The translations under genes were made by a program, and so were the position numbers. The notes under the pieces are model-generated. The model made no database searches and was not told the DNA's origin. It saw only the letters and a list, made by a program, of their open reading frames with translations. Of a DNA stretch of 64,000 bases, positions 8,738 through 17,321 are shown one piece after another (positions within the stretch are counted from its first letter, which is position 1; each line of letters starts with the position of its first letter). This stretch comes from Desulfobacula toluolica Tol2 (GTDB lineage: Bacteria > Desulfobacterota > Desulfobacteria > Desulfobacterales > Desulfobacteraceae), in NCBI RefSeq assembly GCF_000307105.1, contig NC_018645.1, positions 880,578 through 944,577 of the forward strand, in the 5' to 3' direction.

Positions 8738-9436
8738 ATGAAAATTAACCTGAAACTTCCATCTTCCATGAGAATTTTATCGGTATTGATGGCTATCATC
8801 CTGATCCTCATTGTTTTCAGTACCATCGGGCAGGTTTCCAAATATTATCTGGGGCATGGCCGCTTATTGGGTTTTATCTCTCTTTTTTACCTGGATTATG
8901 AATCCAATATCCCCACCTGGTTTTCATCATTTATGCTTTTAAACGCCTCGGTATTATTGTTTGTTATTGCAATTTCAAAAAATATGCAAAAAGATCTCTA
9001 TTGGTTTCAATGGGCATTTCTATCGGCAATATTTTTTTATCTTTCTATTGATGAGATTGCCATGCTGCACGAGCATCCCATTGAGCCGCTTCGGGATCTG
9101 TTCAATGCCGGCGGTTTTTTATATTACACATGGGTGGTTCCCGCTGTTATGGTACTGTTCGTTCTGGGTATCTATTTCTGGAAGTTCTTGCTCCATCTCC
9201 CTGCCCGGTCAAGAATGCTGTTTATCACTGCAGCGGCTTTTTATATAGGAGGGGCCATTGGCATTGAGATGATAAGCGGTTATCAGGCGGATCTGCATGG
9301 TGAGAAGAATATGGGTTATGTATTGATCATTACGGCTGAAGAAATGTGTGAAATGATAGGTGTCGCCGTATTCATATATGCACTTCGTCAATACTTGCCA
9401 AGCTCGGTGCAATCCGTTACCATCCATGTCAAATGA
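8738..9436 (+). CDS. Multi-pass membrane protein of unknown function
   Basis: 232 aa with about six hydrophobic segments (near residues 12-32, 65-82, 92-108, 130-150, 160-180, 200-218). Distinctive polar motifs sit at membrane edges: LSIDEIAMLHEHPIEPLRD and ITAEEMCEMIGV, which put acidic residues and histidines near helix ends. I do not recognise the family. The ribosome site ATCAGGAGTATACT supports the ATG. It is followed 57 bp later by a FemAB/GNAT-like gene, and both occupy the place where a chemoreceptor gene body would be expected. Confidence 0.75.
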   Translation: MKINLKLPSSMRILSVLMAIILILIVFSTIGQVSKYYLGHGRLLGFISLFYLDYESNIPTWFSSFMLLNASVLLFVIAISKNMQKDLYWFQWAFLSAIFFYLSIDEIAMLHEHPIEPLRDLFNAGGFLYYTWVVPAVMVLFVLGIYFWKFLLHLPARSRMLFITAAAFYIGGAIGIEMISGYQADLHGEKNMGYVLIITAEEMCEMIGVAVFIYALRQYLPSSVQSVTIHVK

Positions 9437-9492
9437 TATGGAAACTGATTTTATCCGTAAAGGTTTTTATATTGTAAATAAGGTCTGAAAAA

Positions 9493-10614
9493 TTGAAAAT
9501 AACCATACTCGACTCCATAGAAAAAATATTAGAATTCGAAGATGAATGGCGGGAATTATCCAGTAGAACAAAGACATCTTTATTCTTATCATTTGATTTT
9601 ATCCAATTGGTTTGGACTGTTTTTGATTCCCCCTCCCACACCCCACTGGTCATCGTGATCAGGGAAAATGGACAAACCGTTGGCATCGTGCCCTTCCGGC
9701 TATCGACTGAAAAGGAATACGGCATATCACTGCGAGTCATCCGATTCATATCAGAATGGCAAGGCGATAAGCCGGATATTATAACCACCATTGATCCAGA
9801 TCGTATCAGGCAGGAGGTTTATACTTATCTGCACACTGATTTTCGTCTATGGGATAAAATTGTTTTGGCCGAGCAGGACTCGGAAGCGTCGGTCATCTGG
9901 AACATGTTGTTTTCAAGACGTACATATTTAACAATCATCCTGGATGATATGCTCTCCTATTTTATTTCAATGGAAGGGACTTGGGATGATTACCTGAAGC
10001 AATTGAAACAAAAGGTTAGAAGCAATTATCGAAATCGTACAAAAAGACTGGAAAAGCTCCCAGGTGAACTCAAAGTATTGCATTTTGAAGACAGGCATAC
10101 TCTGGAAAAAGGGTTGGAGCGTTTCATAGCCATTGAAAATTCAGGATGGAAAAAAGATGCTAAAATAGGTATCGGGCAAAACAGAAAACATATTGCTTTT
10201 TATGCTGAATTATTGGGTCGGTTCAGCCTTCGAAATCAAGCCGGTATTTACCTGTTGAACAGCAACAGCACTGACATTGCCGGCCTTATCTTATTGAAAT
10301 ACAACGATGTTATTTATGAAAGTCAGATCACATTCAATCCTAACTATTCGAAATATTCACCTGCCATTGTTCTCAGGGCAGATGTCTTGAAAACATTATT
10401 TTCTTCATCCAATGGAAGTTACGATATGATGGGGATGTATCAACAACATCCAAAACATAAATCGGACTGGGCCACAAATACTAAACGAGTTGTCAGTATT
10501 CATATCTATAAAAAGACCAGGTTACTTCTGTTGCCCATAATTTTTGCAAAATATATCAAAACGACTCATCCGGCCCTTTGGGACTTGGTTAAACGACTGT
10601 TCTCCAGACGGTGA
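9493..10614 (+). CDS. GNAT/FemAB-like acetyltransferase (BioF2/CelD type)
   Basis: 373 aa. It has the two-lobed layout of the Acetyltransf_6/CelD-like family: N-terminal SLFLSFDFIQLVWTVF (~30-45), the long linker LKQKVRSNYRNRTKRLEKL (~175-195), and a C-terminal GNAT core with AGIYLLNSNSTDIAGLILLKYNDVIYESQITFNPNYSKYSPAIVL. Members act in polysaccharide or lipid modification; the substrate here is unknown. The start is a TTG preceded by AAGGTCTG. It probably forms an operon with the upstream membrane protein. Confidence 0.75.
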   Translation: MKITILDSIEKILEFEDEWRELSSRTKTSLFLSFDFIQLVWTVFDSPSHTPLVIVIRENGQTVGIVPFRLSTEKEYGISLRVIRFISEWQGDKPDIITTIDPDRIRQEVYTYLHTDFRLWDKIVLAEQDSEASVIWNMLFSRRTYLTIILDDMLSYFISMEGTWDDYLKQLKQKVRSNYRNRTKRLEKLPGELKVLHFEDRHTLEKGLERFIAIENSGWKKDAKIGIGQNRKHIAFYAELLGRFSLRNQAGIYLLNSNSTDIAGLILLKYNDVIYESQITFNPNYSKYSPAIVLRADVLKTLFSSSNGSYDMMGMYQQHPKHKSDWATNTKRVVSIHIYKKTRLLLLPIIFAKYIKTTHPALWDLVKRLFSRR

Positions 10615-10670
10615 AGTCGTCCCCATCTTGAAAATAAAGCAAAAGAGATTGTTTTTTTTTCCATTAACAG

Positions 10671-10817
10671 CTTGCCGGTTTGCTGAAAAATGATTGAAAA
10701 TTCAAAGTTCTGAAAAGTTCACCCGGAAAAGTTTTACCGAAGCAATTTATTGCTTTGGATGAAGATGATTTTGAGGATTTTTACAAAGGATTAAAAGCCC
10801 GCGCTTTAGCGCGCTAA
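10671..10817 (+). pseudogene. Chemoreceptor (MCP) C-terminal remnant
   Basis: Codon-by-codon match to the tail of the intact chemoreceptor at 15969-16073: LAGLLKND, then a TGA where the intact gene has CGA (Arg), then [19 protein letters not shown]. It continues 14 codons past the homologous stop (EDFYKGLKARALAR) to TAA. No start or signalling domain remains. It is clear evidence of a lost paralogue at this spot. Confidence 0.85.
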
Positions 10818-10918
10818 GTTCAGGTAAGTTCATCAGCACCTTGATTTATCGTGAATACATGTCCATGGATTATCGTGATCGCTCTCATTTGTTGTTGCAG
10901 AGTGATCTGCCATGGCCT

Positions 10919-11755
10919 TTAGTGCAGTGTAATATAACGGCTGTATATGATTCCGTTTACCAGGAGATAAACACCAAATCCCAGGGCTGCATACCCGAAA
11001 ATAAAATAAATTATTTTGTACCAGAGCGGCGGTGGTTTGGCTTTGATGGTTTCAAGTTGCCCTTCTTTTTTTAATTGCTCAAGCCATGCCGCTTTTTGAG
11101 TTTCCAACTCTTCTCTGGGAACGCTTCCGGTAAACATGGATTCATTCATGGGGAAGCTTGAAGGCTGCAGATGGCCGACGTAAAAATGGACAATGAAAAT
11201 ATAACACACAGCCAGGATGGCTTCCGCCCGGTGCAATAATACGGCAATATTCAATGTCCATCCGGGTACATAACGGCTTGCAACAATCGGATACATCAGC
11301 ATTATTCCGGTAACGGCCAGCAGGGGCATCCCCCAGTAAACCGCCCAGTAATCAAATTTTTCCCAATAGGCCCAGCGATTCAGCTTAGGACGTGACCCCA
11401 TCCCGAAAAACCATAGGATTCTTTGGCCCAGATGTTTTGCGTCGTGAACATTGGGTATCAGTGAATCAGGCCCGAAAAGGCTGGTCCATAAATCTTTCCG
11501 GTCGATTCTCGTCAACAAGTAGATCGTGTGAAAAATAAATCCCAGAATCATCAGTATTCCCACCCATTTGTGGATCAAAATCGAGGTGTCATATCCGCCG
11601 AAAACAGCATTCAGGTTTTTGCCCCAGACAGTTGGGTAAAACAGGCGGCTGAATCCGGTTGCCGTTTGAATCAAAAAGGTTAGAATCAGGAAAAAGTGAA
11701 ACATCCTGTCCAAAATATTAAATCGCTTAATGCGTTCTGTCTGCATCATCATCAC
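10919..11755 (-). CDS. Cytochrome b561/FdnI-type membrane subunit
   Basis: 278 aa. Di-haem cytochrome b/b6-type integral protein with helices near residues 17-38, 60-82, 130-155, 168-190 and 245-265. Candidate haem-ligand histidines are in RMFHFFLILT, ILIHKWVGIL, FHTIYLL and LLHRAEAILAVCYIFIVHFYVGH. A conserved cytoplasmic-type tail has LQPSSFPMNESMFTGSVP. It overlaps the triheme gene by 29 bp and is the last gene of a three-gene operon. Inferred role: quinone-side electron transfer between the menaquinone pool and the periplasmic haem proteins. Confidence 0.85.
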   Translation of the reverse strand: MMMMQTERIKRFNILDRMFHFFLILTFLIQTATGFSRLFYPTVWGKNLNAVFGGYDTSILIHKWVGILMILGFIFHTIYLLTRIDRKDLWTSLFGPDSLIPNVHDAKHLGQRILWFFGMGSRPKLNRWAYWEKFDYWAVYWGMPLLAVTGIMLMYPIVASRYVPGWTLNIAVLLHRAEAILAVCYIFIVHFYVGHLQPSSFPMNESMFTGSVPREELETQKAAWLEQLKKEGQLETIKAKPPPLWYKIIYFIFGYAALGFGVYLLVNGIIYSRYITLH

Positions 11756-12458
11756 CTATCTTTTTTTTGCCGAACATTTCTCTTAGCCCCATCAATATGG
11801 CGTGGGGAATGAAAAAAGCCAGGGTGCCTGCCAGTAGTATCAGCATAAACCAGTATGAATAATACAGTGCCGGAAAACCTGTCCGTGCATCGGCAGATCC
11901 CGGGGCTGGTTCATGGACGACATATGTGGCAAAGGAGGCACTTGCACCTTCGTGGCATTTTGCACAGATATAGGCGTGTTTTCTGATGGGGTTCATGGGA
12001 GAATAGTAATGATTGAGGCTTGCTATGGGTTCCGGACCATGGCACTGCCTGCAGGTAAGATTTGCGCGGGTCGTATGGATATCTCGGGTTTCATCCAGAT
12101 GACACTCTTCACACCGCCTGTTGTCATAAAATTTAATGCCACGATGCGAGTCAGCCAGAAGATTTCGATTGCGGATGGAAGCAGAAGTGGAACTGTAGGC
12201 AAAAGGTTCCTGATCAACACTTCGGAATTTTCTTACCAGCGGGCTTTCATGGCGTGGCCGCATTTCATATTCTTCATAATAGCCTGTGCTGACTTCATAT
12301 TGCTTGTAGCGGTTGATATATGATGTCACCTCGTCTCCCTGTCCCAATGACCGGTCAGGGAAAAAAAGCTGGACAAGCAGCAGGGAAAACAGCAGGTAAA
12401 GCAGGGAGAAAGCGTTCATCCGGCCGGGTGTTCTATTGATATGAATCATATTTTGCAT
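11727..12458 (-). CDS. Membrane-anchored triheme c-type cytochrome
   Basis: 243 aa. An N-terminal signal or anchor segment (~13-35) is followed by three CxxCH sites (CEECH, CRQCH, CAKCH) and a C-terminal transmembrane helix (YWFMLILLAGTLAFFIPHAIL, ~205-225) with a short charged tail. The topology places the haems in the periplasm beside the cytochrome b subunit, whose start it overlaps. It probably relays electrons between the octaheme lipoprotein and cytochrome b. Confidence 0.85.
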   Translation of the reverse strand: MQNMIHINRTPGRMNAFSLLYLLFSLLLVQLFFPDRSLGQGDEVTSYINRYKQYEVSTGYYEEYEMRPRHESPLVRKFRSVDQEPFAYSSTSASIRNRNLLADSHRGIKFYDNRRCEECHLDETRDIHTTRANLTCRQCHGPEPIASLNHYYSPMNPIRKHAYICAKCHEGASASFATYVVHEPAPGSADARTGFPALYYSYWFMLILLAGTLAFFIPHAILMGLREMFGKKKIGDDDADRTH

Positions 12459-12475
12459 AACCTGCTCTCCGGATT

Positions 12476-13750
12476 TTAATTGGCTGTTTTATAGGGAATT
12501 GATTCAATTGTTTTGCCCACGGGTTTGGGTAATCTTACAAGAGCTTCCCAATCGGCTTGAAGTTCCTTAAGGTCTTCATTTCTATGCTTATGACAGGTCT
12601 GGCAGGAATTTGGAATTTTCGGGTTTCGCAAGGTGTCTTCCGGCAGCAATGTTACAAACACATGACTGTGGATATCGCCGGATTCCGCACTCTTTGCAAT
12701 TCTGGGCATATGACAGCCCACACAGTTTGCAAAAGAATGAATGGAATGACCCAGGTTGTTGCTGATCATTTCATGGCAGCTCAGGCATTGTTTTGAACCT
12801 GCAAAAGAGGTCTGTGAACGTGTCGGCGGTATGCCGAGCTGATGCACATAATGACAGGATGTGCATGTGACCCCTTCCATTGAATGCTTGGATTGTTGCC
12901 AGTCGATAAATTGCTGATGATGTCCTTTGGAGAATTCATTGGCATATACATGTTTTACATCACCTGCTTCAAAAGAAGTGGATTTATAATATGCTTCAAG
13001 GGCCTTTCCCGGCTCGTAACCTACGGGCCATCCGCCGCCTTTTTTCATGGTTGCGTGGCCCCGGTTATGACAGGAGCCGCAAATTTGTGCTGCCACTCCC
13101 ATGGTCAGCTTTGCCGGATTTATGATGGTGTTTCGTTTTTCAAACACCGCTGTTTTAGGGAGCGCTGCATGCCATGATCCCTTGCCGTGGCAGGCTTCGC
13201 ATCCCACACCCGGTTCTTTGAAAGTGTTTTTTTCAAGATCTGCACCGGTTGCATGACATCCGCCGCATTTTAACAGCCAGGGTCTTTTGTCCCAGTCCTG
13301 CTCATGGTAATTGACCCACCGGTGGGTATCTGCATTGTACTGAATGGGAGAGATATAAAGCATATCGTCCTTTTTAACCAGGTAGCGTTGTTTCCACTGG
13401 CTTCCTATGGTGTAAAGGATCTCTTCTTTTTGGGGCACATAGATTTTGTCGGACGGGACTTTTAAGCTTTCTTCCAGCTTTGCCAAGTCTTCACGTATGG
13501 CCTTTTCATCGATTGGAACAATAATGGCATCTTCGTTGGCTTTTGCATCCTGGAGCATGCGGCTGTGCAGGGTCATTTTCCATGAATCGTAATGTTCCAG
13601 GTGACACATTTTGCAGGTGTCGGAACCAACAAAGTCTTTGGGCTGGGCGGTTACGGCAGCGATATCAACAACGGGCTCGGTGCTGCACGCCCACAACCCC
13701 AATGAAAAAATGATTAAAATTAGAATCTTTGCGAATGCTTTTGCCTTCAT
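12476..13750 (-). CDS. Octaheme c-type cytochrome lipoprotein
   Basis: 424 aa. The lipobox-like LWAC at residues 19-22 predicts a lipid-anchored periplasmic protein. Eight CxxCH motifs are present in order: CKMCH, CGGCH, CEACH, CGSCH, CTSCH, CLSCH, CVGCH, CQTCH, with additional histidines as distal ligands. There is no recognisable hydroxylamine- or nitrite-reductase catalytic motif (no CxxCK), so an electron carrier or extracytoplasmic reductase subunit is more likely. A strong GAAGGAGG ribosome site precedes the start. It is first gene of the operon; the set recalls the multihaem quinone-linked complexes of sulfate reducers but lacks their ferredoxin-like subunit. Confidence 0.87.
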   Translation of the reverse strand: MKAKAFAKILILIIFSLGLWACSTEPVVDIAAVTAQPKDFVGSDTCKMCHLEHYDSWKMTLHSRMLQDAKANEDAIIVPIDEKAIREDLAKLEESLKVPSDKIYVPQKEEILYTIGSQWKQRYLVKKDDMLYISPIQYNADTHRWVNYHEQDWDKRPWLLKCGGCHATGADLEKNTFKEPGVGCEACHGKGSWHAALPKTAVFEKRNTIINPAKLTMGVAAQICGSCHNRGHATMKKGGGWPVGYEPGKALEAYYKSTSFEAGDVKHVYANEFSKGHHQQFIDWQQSKHSMEGVTCTSCHYVHQLGIPPTRSQTSFAGSKQCLSCHEMISNNLGHSIHSFANCVGCHMPRIAKSAESGDIHSHVFVTLLPEDTLRNPKIPNSCQTCHKHRNEDLKELQADWEALVRLPKPVGKTIESIPYKTAN

Positions 13751-13873
13751 GGGTCCCTCCTTGAAGTTGTAATGCAGATAATACGATTTAATTTTTAACC
13801 GAATTAAATTGATTTAATACAAATCAAACAAAATAGATGGGTATGACTGCATTGAAAAAAGAATCACGAATTT

Positions 13874-13973
13874 CAAAAAATCACAATAATTAGTTGGAAA
13901 AGACAACTGGAGAAGAAATTCAAATAATATCTGAAGTTTATCGCTAAATTTTTAATCTGTCAAGGCATTGATG
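13874..13973 (+). repeat. Conserved upstream element, copy 2 (MCP 5' region)
   Basis: Partner of 8401-8498. It lies in the intergenic region between the divergent octaheme and chemoreceptor genes, about 210 bp before the chemoreceptor start. It may be a shared promoter or regulatory region. The rest of 13751-14183 shows nothing I recognise. Confidence 0.7.
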
Positions 13974-14183
13974 GAACCATAAAAAAAGCTTTGTTTTTTT
14001 TAATATCGCACGCTTGGATTAGTCTCGGTCATAATTTTGATTATCGTACGAATAGATGTTTTGATTGTTAAATTTTATAGAAAACAATTGCTTTGTCTTA
14101 TAAGAGCATGCTAACCAGTTAAAGCTTTGTTGGAGATTCTTGATTATTTTATGAAAACTGCAAGAACTGAGGGAATTTATGAC

Positions 14184-16073
14184 ATGAAAATGCAATTGAC
14201 ATTGGGGAAAAAGATCGCTGTTGTAATTGGATTGATGTTGTTCTTGATGCTTATTGTTGGATCAAGCGGTTATTTGGGTTTATCGTCTGTATCAAAAGTT
14301 ATGTGTTTTTATCAGGAAATCATTGAGTTACAGGAAATTACCTTTTCTGTTAAAGCGACTACGGATCAATATTTCCTGTCTGTTTACAGTGGTGATAAAG
14401 AGGTTCAAGATTCGTCTGTTGAAAAAGCCTTTGGCCTTCTTGATTCGGGAGTAAACAAAGTCGAAGAGCTTCTTGGCACAAGCATGATTGAGGAAAAAGA
14501 AAAAAAAGATATCCAAGAGCTGAATGCACCCCTCAATGATTACAGATCAGCTTTAAATCAATATGTCGGTATTGAGCAAGAAAAGGGCAGGCTTGCAACC
14601 TTAATATTAAAAAAATTTGGTGATTCAAATGTTCAGATCCAAAAAGGCATCATGTGGACTGAGCCGTTAGTTGTAAACAGTCGTATTGTCATAAGTCATT
14701 TCAACAGTTATGTTTTTCAGTCATCAAAAGGTAACTGGAAGACGTATGAAAACGGATTAGATGACTACAAATCAGTTCTTGATGAATGGTGCGCCAAGAT
14801 CGAATTAAGCGATAGTCTCAGGCCTGTCGGTGAACAGCTCCATGTTCTGTACAATTCCTTGGAAAAGGTTTCCATTGATTATCATTCCCGCAATCTTCTA
14901 CAAGAGGACTTGAAGATGAAAATGAATGACAGTAAAGACCAAATCAATAAAATTATTGGAGAATTGGCCGGATTTAGTAATCGGAAACTGGAGGATCAGA
15001 TCAGGACATCGACGCTGCTGATATTCGGGTGCATCCTTGCTGCTCTTATGATCGGAATCATTGCGGCAATTTTGACTATAAAATCTACAGTCAATAAAAT
15101 TAGAATTGTAATAGGCGGTGTGACTCAGGGCTCGGAACAGGTTTCTGAAGGTGCTAAACAGGTATCAAATGCCAGTCAGGTTTTGGCAGAAGGTGCTTCA
15201 AGACAGGCTGCATCCATCGAGGAAACTTCATCATCCCTGGAGGAGTTGTCATCCATGACACAACTCAATGCTGCCAATGCAAGCCAAGCAAAAACCATGA
15301 TGGTCGATGTTCAGGATATAGTAAAGAAAGTCGATGGTCATATGATGGAGATGACCCGTGCAATTGGCGATGTCAATAAATCCAGTGAAGAGACCGGTAA
15401 GATTATCAAGACCATTGATGAAATTGCATTTCAGACCAATTTGCTGGCCCTGAATGCTGCGGTTGAGGCAGCCCGGGCAGGAGAGGCAGGTGCAGGTTTT
15501 GCAGTTGTTGCTGATGAAGTGAGAAATCTTGCCATGCGTTCGGCAGAAGCGGCCAGGGAGACGGCAGGCTTAATCGAAAAAACCATTTTGACCGTAAAAA
15601 AAGGTAATGATATAACAATACTGACACAGGATGCCTTTAAGGAAAATATGGACATATCCGGCAAAGTGGCTGAACTTGTGACTGAAATAGCATCTGCATC
15701 AAGTGATCAGGCTGAAGGGATCGAGCAGCTGAATATGGCGGTGCAGGAGATGGATAAAGTGGTTCAACAAAATGCGGCAACTTCGGAAGAGTCCGCCGGC
15801 ACAGCAGAGCAGATGAACTCTCAGACCTTTCGGATGAAGGCTCATATCGGTAATCTGATAGCTATCGTGGGAAGGTCAGGCAAAAAGAAAAAGGGCATTG
15901 TCCGGGAGATCCGCCCCGATTATGGAGATAATGGAACACAGGTCGATTTTCAGACAAATCATCAAAGGCTTGCCGGTTTGCTGAAAAATGATCGAAAATC
16001 CAGAGCTCTGAAAAGTTCACCCGGAAAAGTGTTGCCGAAAAAGTTTATTGCTTTGGATGACGATGATTTTTAA
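14184..16073 (+). CDS. Methyl-accepting chemotaxis protein
   Basis: 629 aa. TM1 at ~9-30, a helical periplasmic sensor of ~250 residues, then TM2 around 280-302 ([20 protein letters not shown]). A very short HAMP-like linker leads into a signalling domain whose hairpin tip contains [20 protein letters not shown] and [20 protein letters not shown]. The C-terminus ends in a linker and FIALDDDDF; no NWETF-type CheR tether is seen. I chose the ATG at 14184 for its TGAGGG ribosome site; the frame opens upstream. A related tail fragment at 10671-10817 shows a lost sister gene. Confidence 0.92.
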   Translation: MKMQLTLGKKIAVVIGLMLFLMLIVGSSGYLGLSSVSKVMCFYQEIIELQEITFSVKATTDQYFLSVYSGDKEVQDSSVEKAFGLLDSGVNKVEELLGTSMIEEKEKKDIQELNAPLNDYRSALNQYVGIEQEKGRLATLILKKFGDSNVQIQKGIMWTEPLVVNSRIVISHFNSYVFQSSKGNWKTYENGLDDYKSVLDEWCAKIELSDSLRPVGEQLHVLYNSLEKVSIDYHSRNLLQEDLKMKMNDSKDQINKIIGELAGFSNRKLEDQIRTSTLLIFGCILAALMIGIIAAILTIKSTVNKIRIVIGGVTQGSEQVSEGAKQVSNASQVLAEGASRQAASIEETSSSLEELSSMTQLNAANASQAKTMMVDVQDIVKKVDGHMMEMTRAIGDVNKSSEETGKIIKTIDEIAFQTNLLALNAAVEAARAGEAGAGFAVVADEVRNLAMRSAEAARETAGLIEKTILTVKKGNDITILTQDAFKENMDISGKVAELVTEIASASSDQAEGIEQLNMAVQEMDKVVQQNAATSEESAGTAEQMNSQTFRMKAHIGNLIAIVGRSGKKKKGIVREIRPDYGDNGTQVDFQTNHQRLAGLLKNDRKSRALKSSPGKVLPKKFIALDDDDF

Positions 16074-16100
16074 AACGGGCTTTACATTTCTGCCTTAAGA

Positions 16101-17321
16101 TTAAGGTCTTAAGTGGAAAATTTTTTCAAAATACAGGCGGCGGCAGTTATTTTCAACTTCCAGCAGAGTGGCAAAGGCATCGGAAAAATTTTCTTTTCCC
16201 GTGGTAAACAAACCATGGCCATATACAATAGCACTGTTTGACTGTTCAAGAGCCGGGGGCAGGGTGTTGCAAAGGCCGGTGGGGCCGGTGCCGACTTCCC
16301 CGGGTACAATTGGGGTGGTGCCGACATATCTTTTTTTCGGGCATTTGATGTGGCATTGGTCTGAAAAACAACAGGCAGCTTTTTCAGCAGGATCGCAATC
16401 CATGGATAAAATGACACAAAATTTGGGGTGGCCGTGCAGGATAGCTCTGTATTTGGTGCGGGCAATGATCTCCAGATGGGCGGACAGTTCACTTGAGGCG
16501 GTGAGTCCTGCGCTGGTGGAACCGTCTAAGGGGACCGGGTCAATGCACCCGGAAAGTGTATCCAGGGAACTTCCGGTCTGGCTGATGTAAAGGGTTTTGT
16601 GCCGGCAATAGGAGACATTTCCGAAATAAGAGTCCACAAGTCCGTATTCAACGGTTTTTTTGCCTGCTTCGATAATGGCGGAATAAACGGTTTCTTCATC
16701 CGGGAAAGGAGCGCGAATAAAATCGGGCAAAGGCTGTTGTTCCTGCTTTATATAAGGTAATACAGCGTCAAACAGATCGTGGGCATCGTCTGTGGCAGTC
16801 CCTGCTTGAAGTTTTTCCAAGTAATCTGTATAAAACTTAACAAAGCTTGCAAAACAAACGGAACTGACCGTAACAAAGCCCTGTTCAGGGCTGACCGTGC
16901 CGTGGGCTACAATGGCAGGGCCTTTGAAATCGTCATCGGGAGATTGTGGTGCAATGATCACGCTTTTTCTTTTTTTCAAAACCCGGATGATTTGGTCTGC
17001 ACAAAAGTCTTTGATCACGGGCAGATCATGGAGAAATGTTCTTGTTTCACAATCTTTGGGTTGGATCAATCCATTGGATTTAAGAGCGTTTTTTGCCAGA
17101 AATCCCAGTAGACTGCCGTAGGGTTCGGCTGGTCTTAAAAATACCAGGGAATTGATATTGAGTTCTTTGAAAACATCTTCCAGAACCTTTGTCTCATCTG
17201 CTTTGCGGTTCCAGACCAGCGTATCATCCAACCCGCCTATCAAGGGCCTGCAAGGGCCTGCGTCACTACCCAGCTTTGCTTTGACAAGTTTGGCTGCATA
17301 TGTATTTACAAGGTTTTCCAT
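16101..17321 (-). CDS. Class II aldolase/adducin-family protein with extra N-terminal domain
   Basis: 406 aa; typical class II aldolases are about 200-230 aa. The C-terminal half holds the family zinc site (ILHGHPKFCVIL and IVYGHGLFTTGKE) plus GNVSYCRHKTLYISQTGSSLD. The first ~190 residues form an additional domain with LVWNRKADE and VIIAPQSPDDDFKGPAIVAHG, which I cannot assign. It overlaps the aldehyde:ferredoxin oxidoreductase gene by 16 bp, so the aldehyde released by an aldol cleavage could be oxidised by the neighbouring enzyme. That link is inference. Confidence 0.8.
   Translation of the reverse strand: MENLVNTYAAKLVKAKLGSDAGPCRPLIGGLDDTLVWNRKADETKVLEDVFKELNINSLVFLRPAEPYGSLLGFLAKNALKSNGLIQPKDCETRTFLHDLPVIKDFCADQIIRVLKKRKSVIIAPQSPDDDFKGPAIVAHGTVSPEQGFVTVSSVCFASFVKFYTDYLEKLQAGTATDDAHDLFDAVLPYIKQEQQPLPDFIRAPFPDEETVYSAIIEAGKKTVEYGLVDSYFGNVSYCRHKTLYISQTGSSLDTLSGCIDPVPLDGSTSAGLTASSELSAHLEIIARTKYRAILHGHPKFCVILSMDCDPAEKAACCFSDQCHIKCPKKRYVGTTPIVPGEVGTGPTGLCNTLPPALEQSNSAIVYGHGLFTTGKENFSDAFATLLEVENNCRRLYFEKIFHLRP

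Noticed and set aside
8439-8741. A 100-codon frame between the acetyl-CoA hydrolase gene and the membrane protein
   Set aside because: It begins inside a noncoding repeat shared with the MCP upstream region, has no ribosome site, overlaps the next start and has no family-like features.
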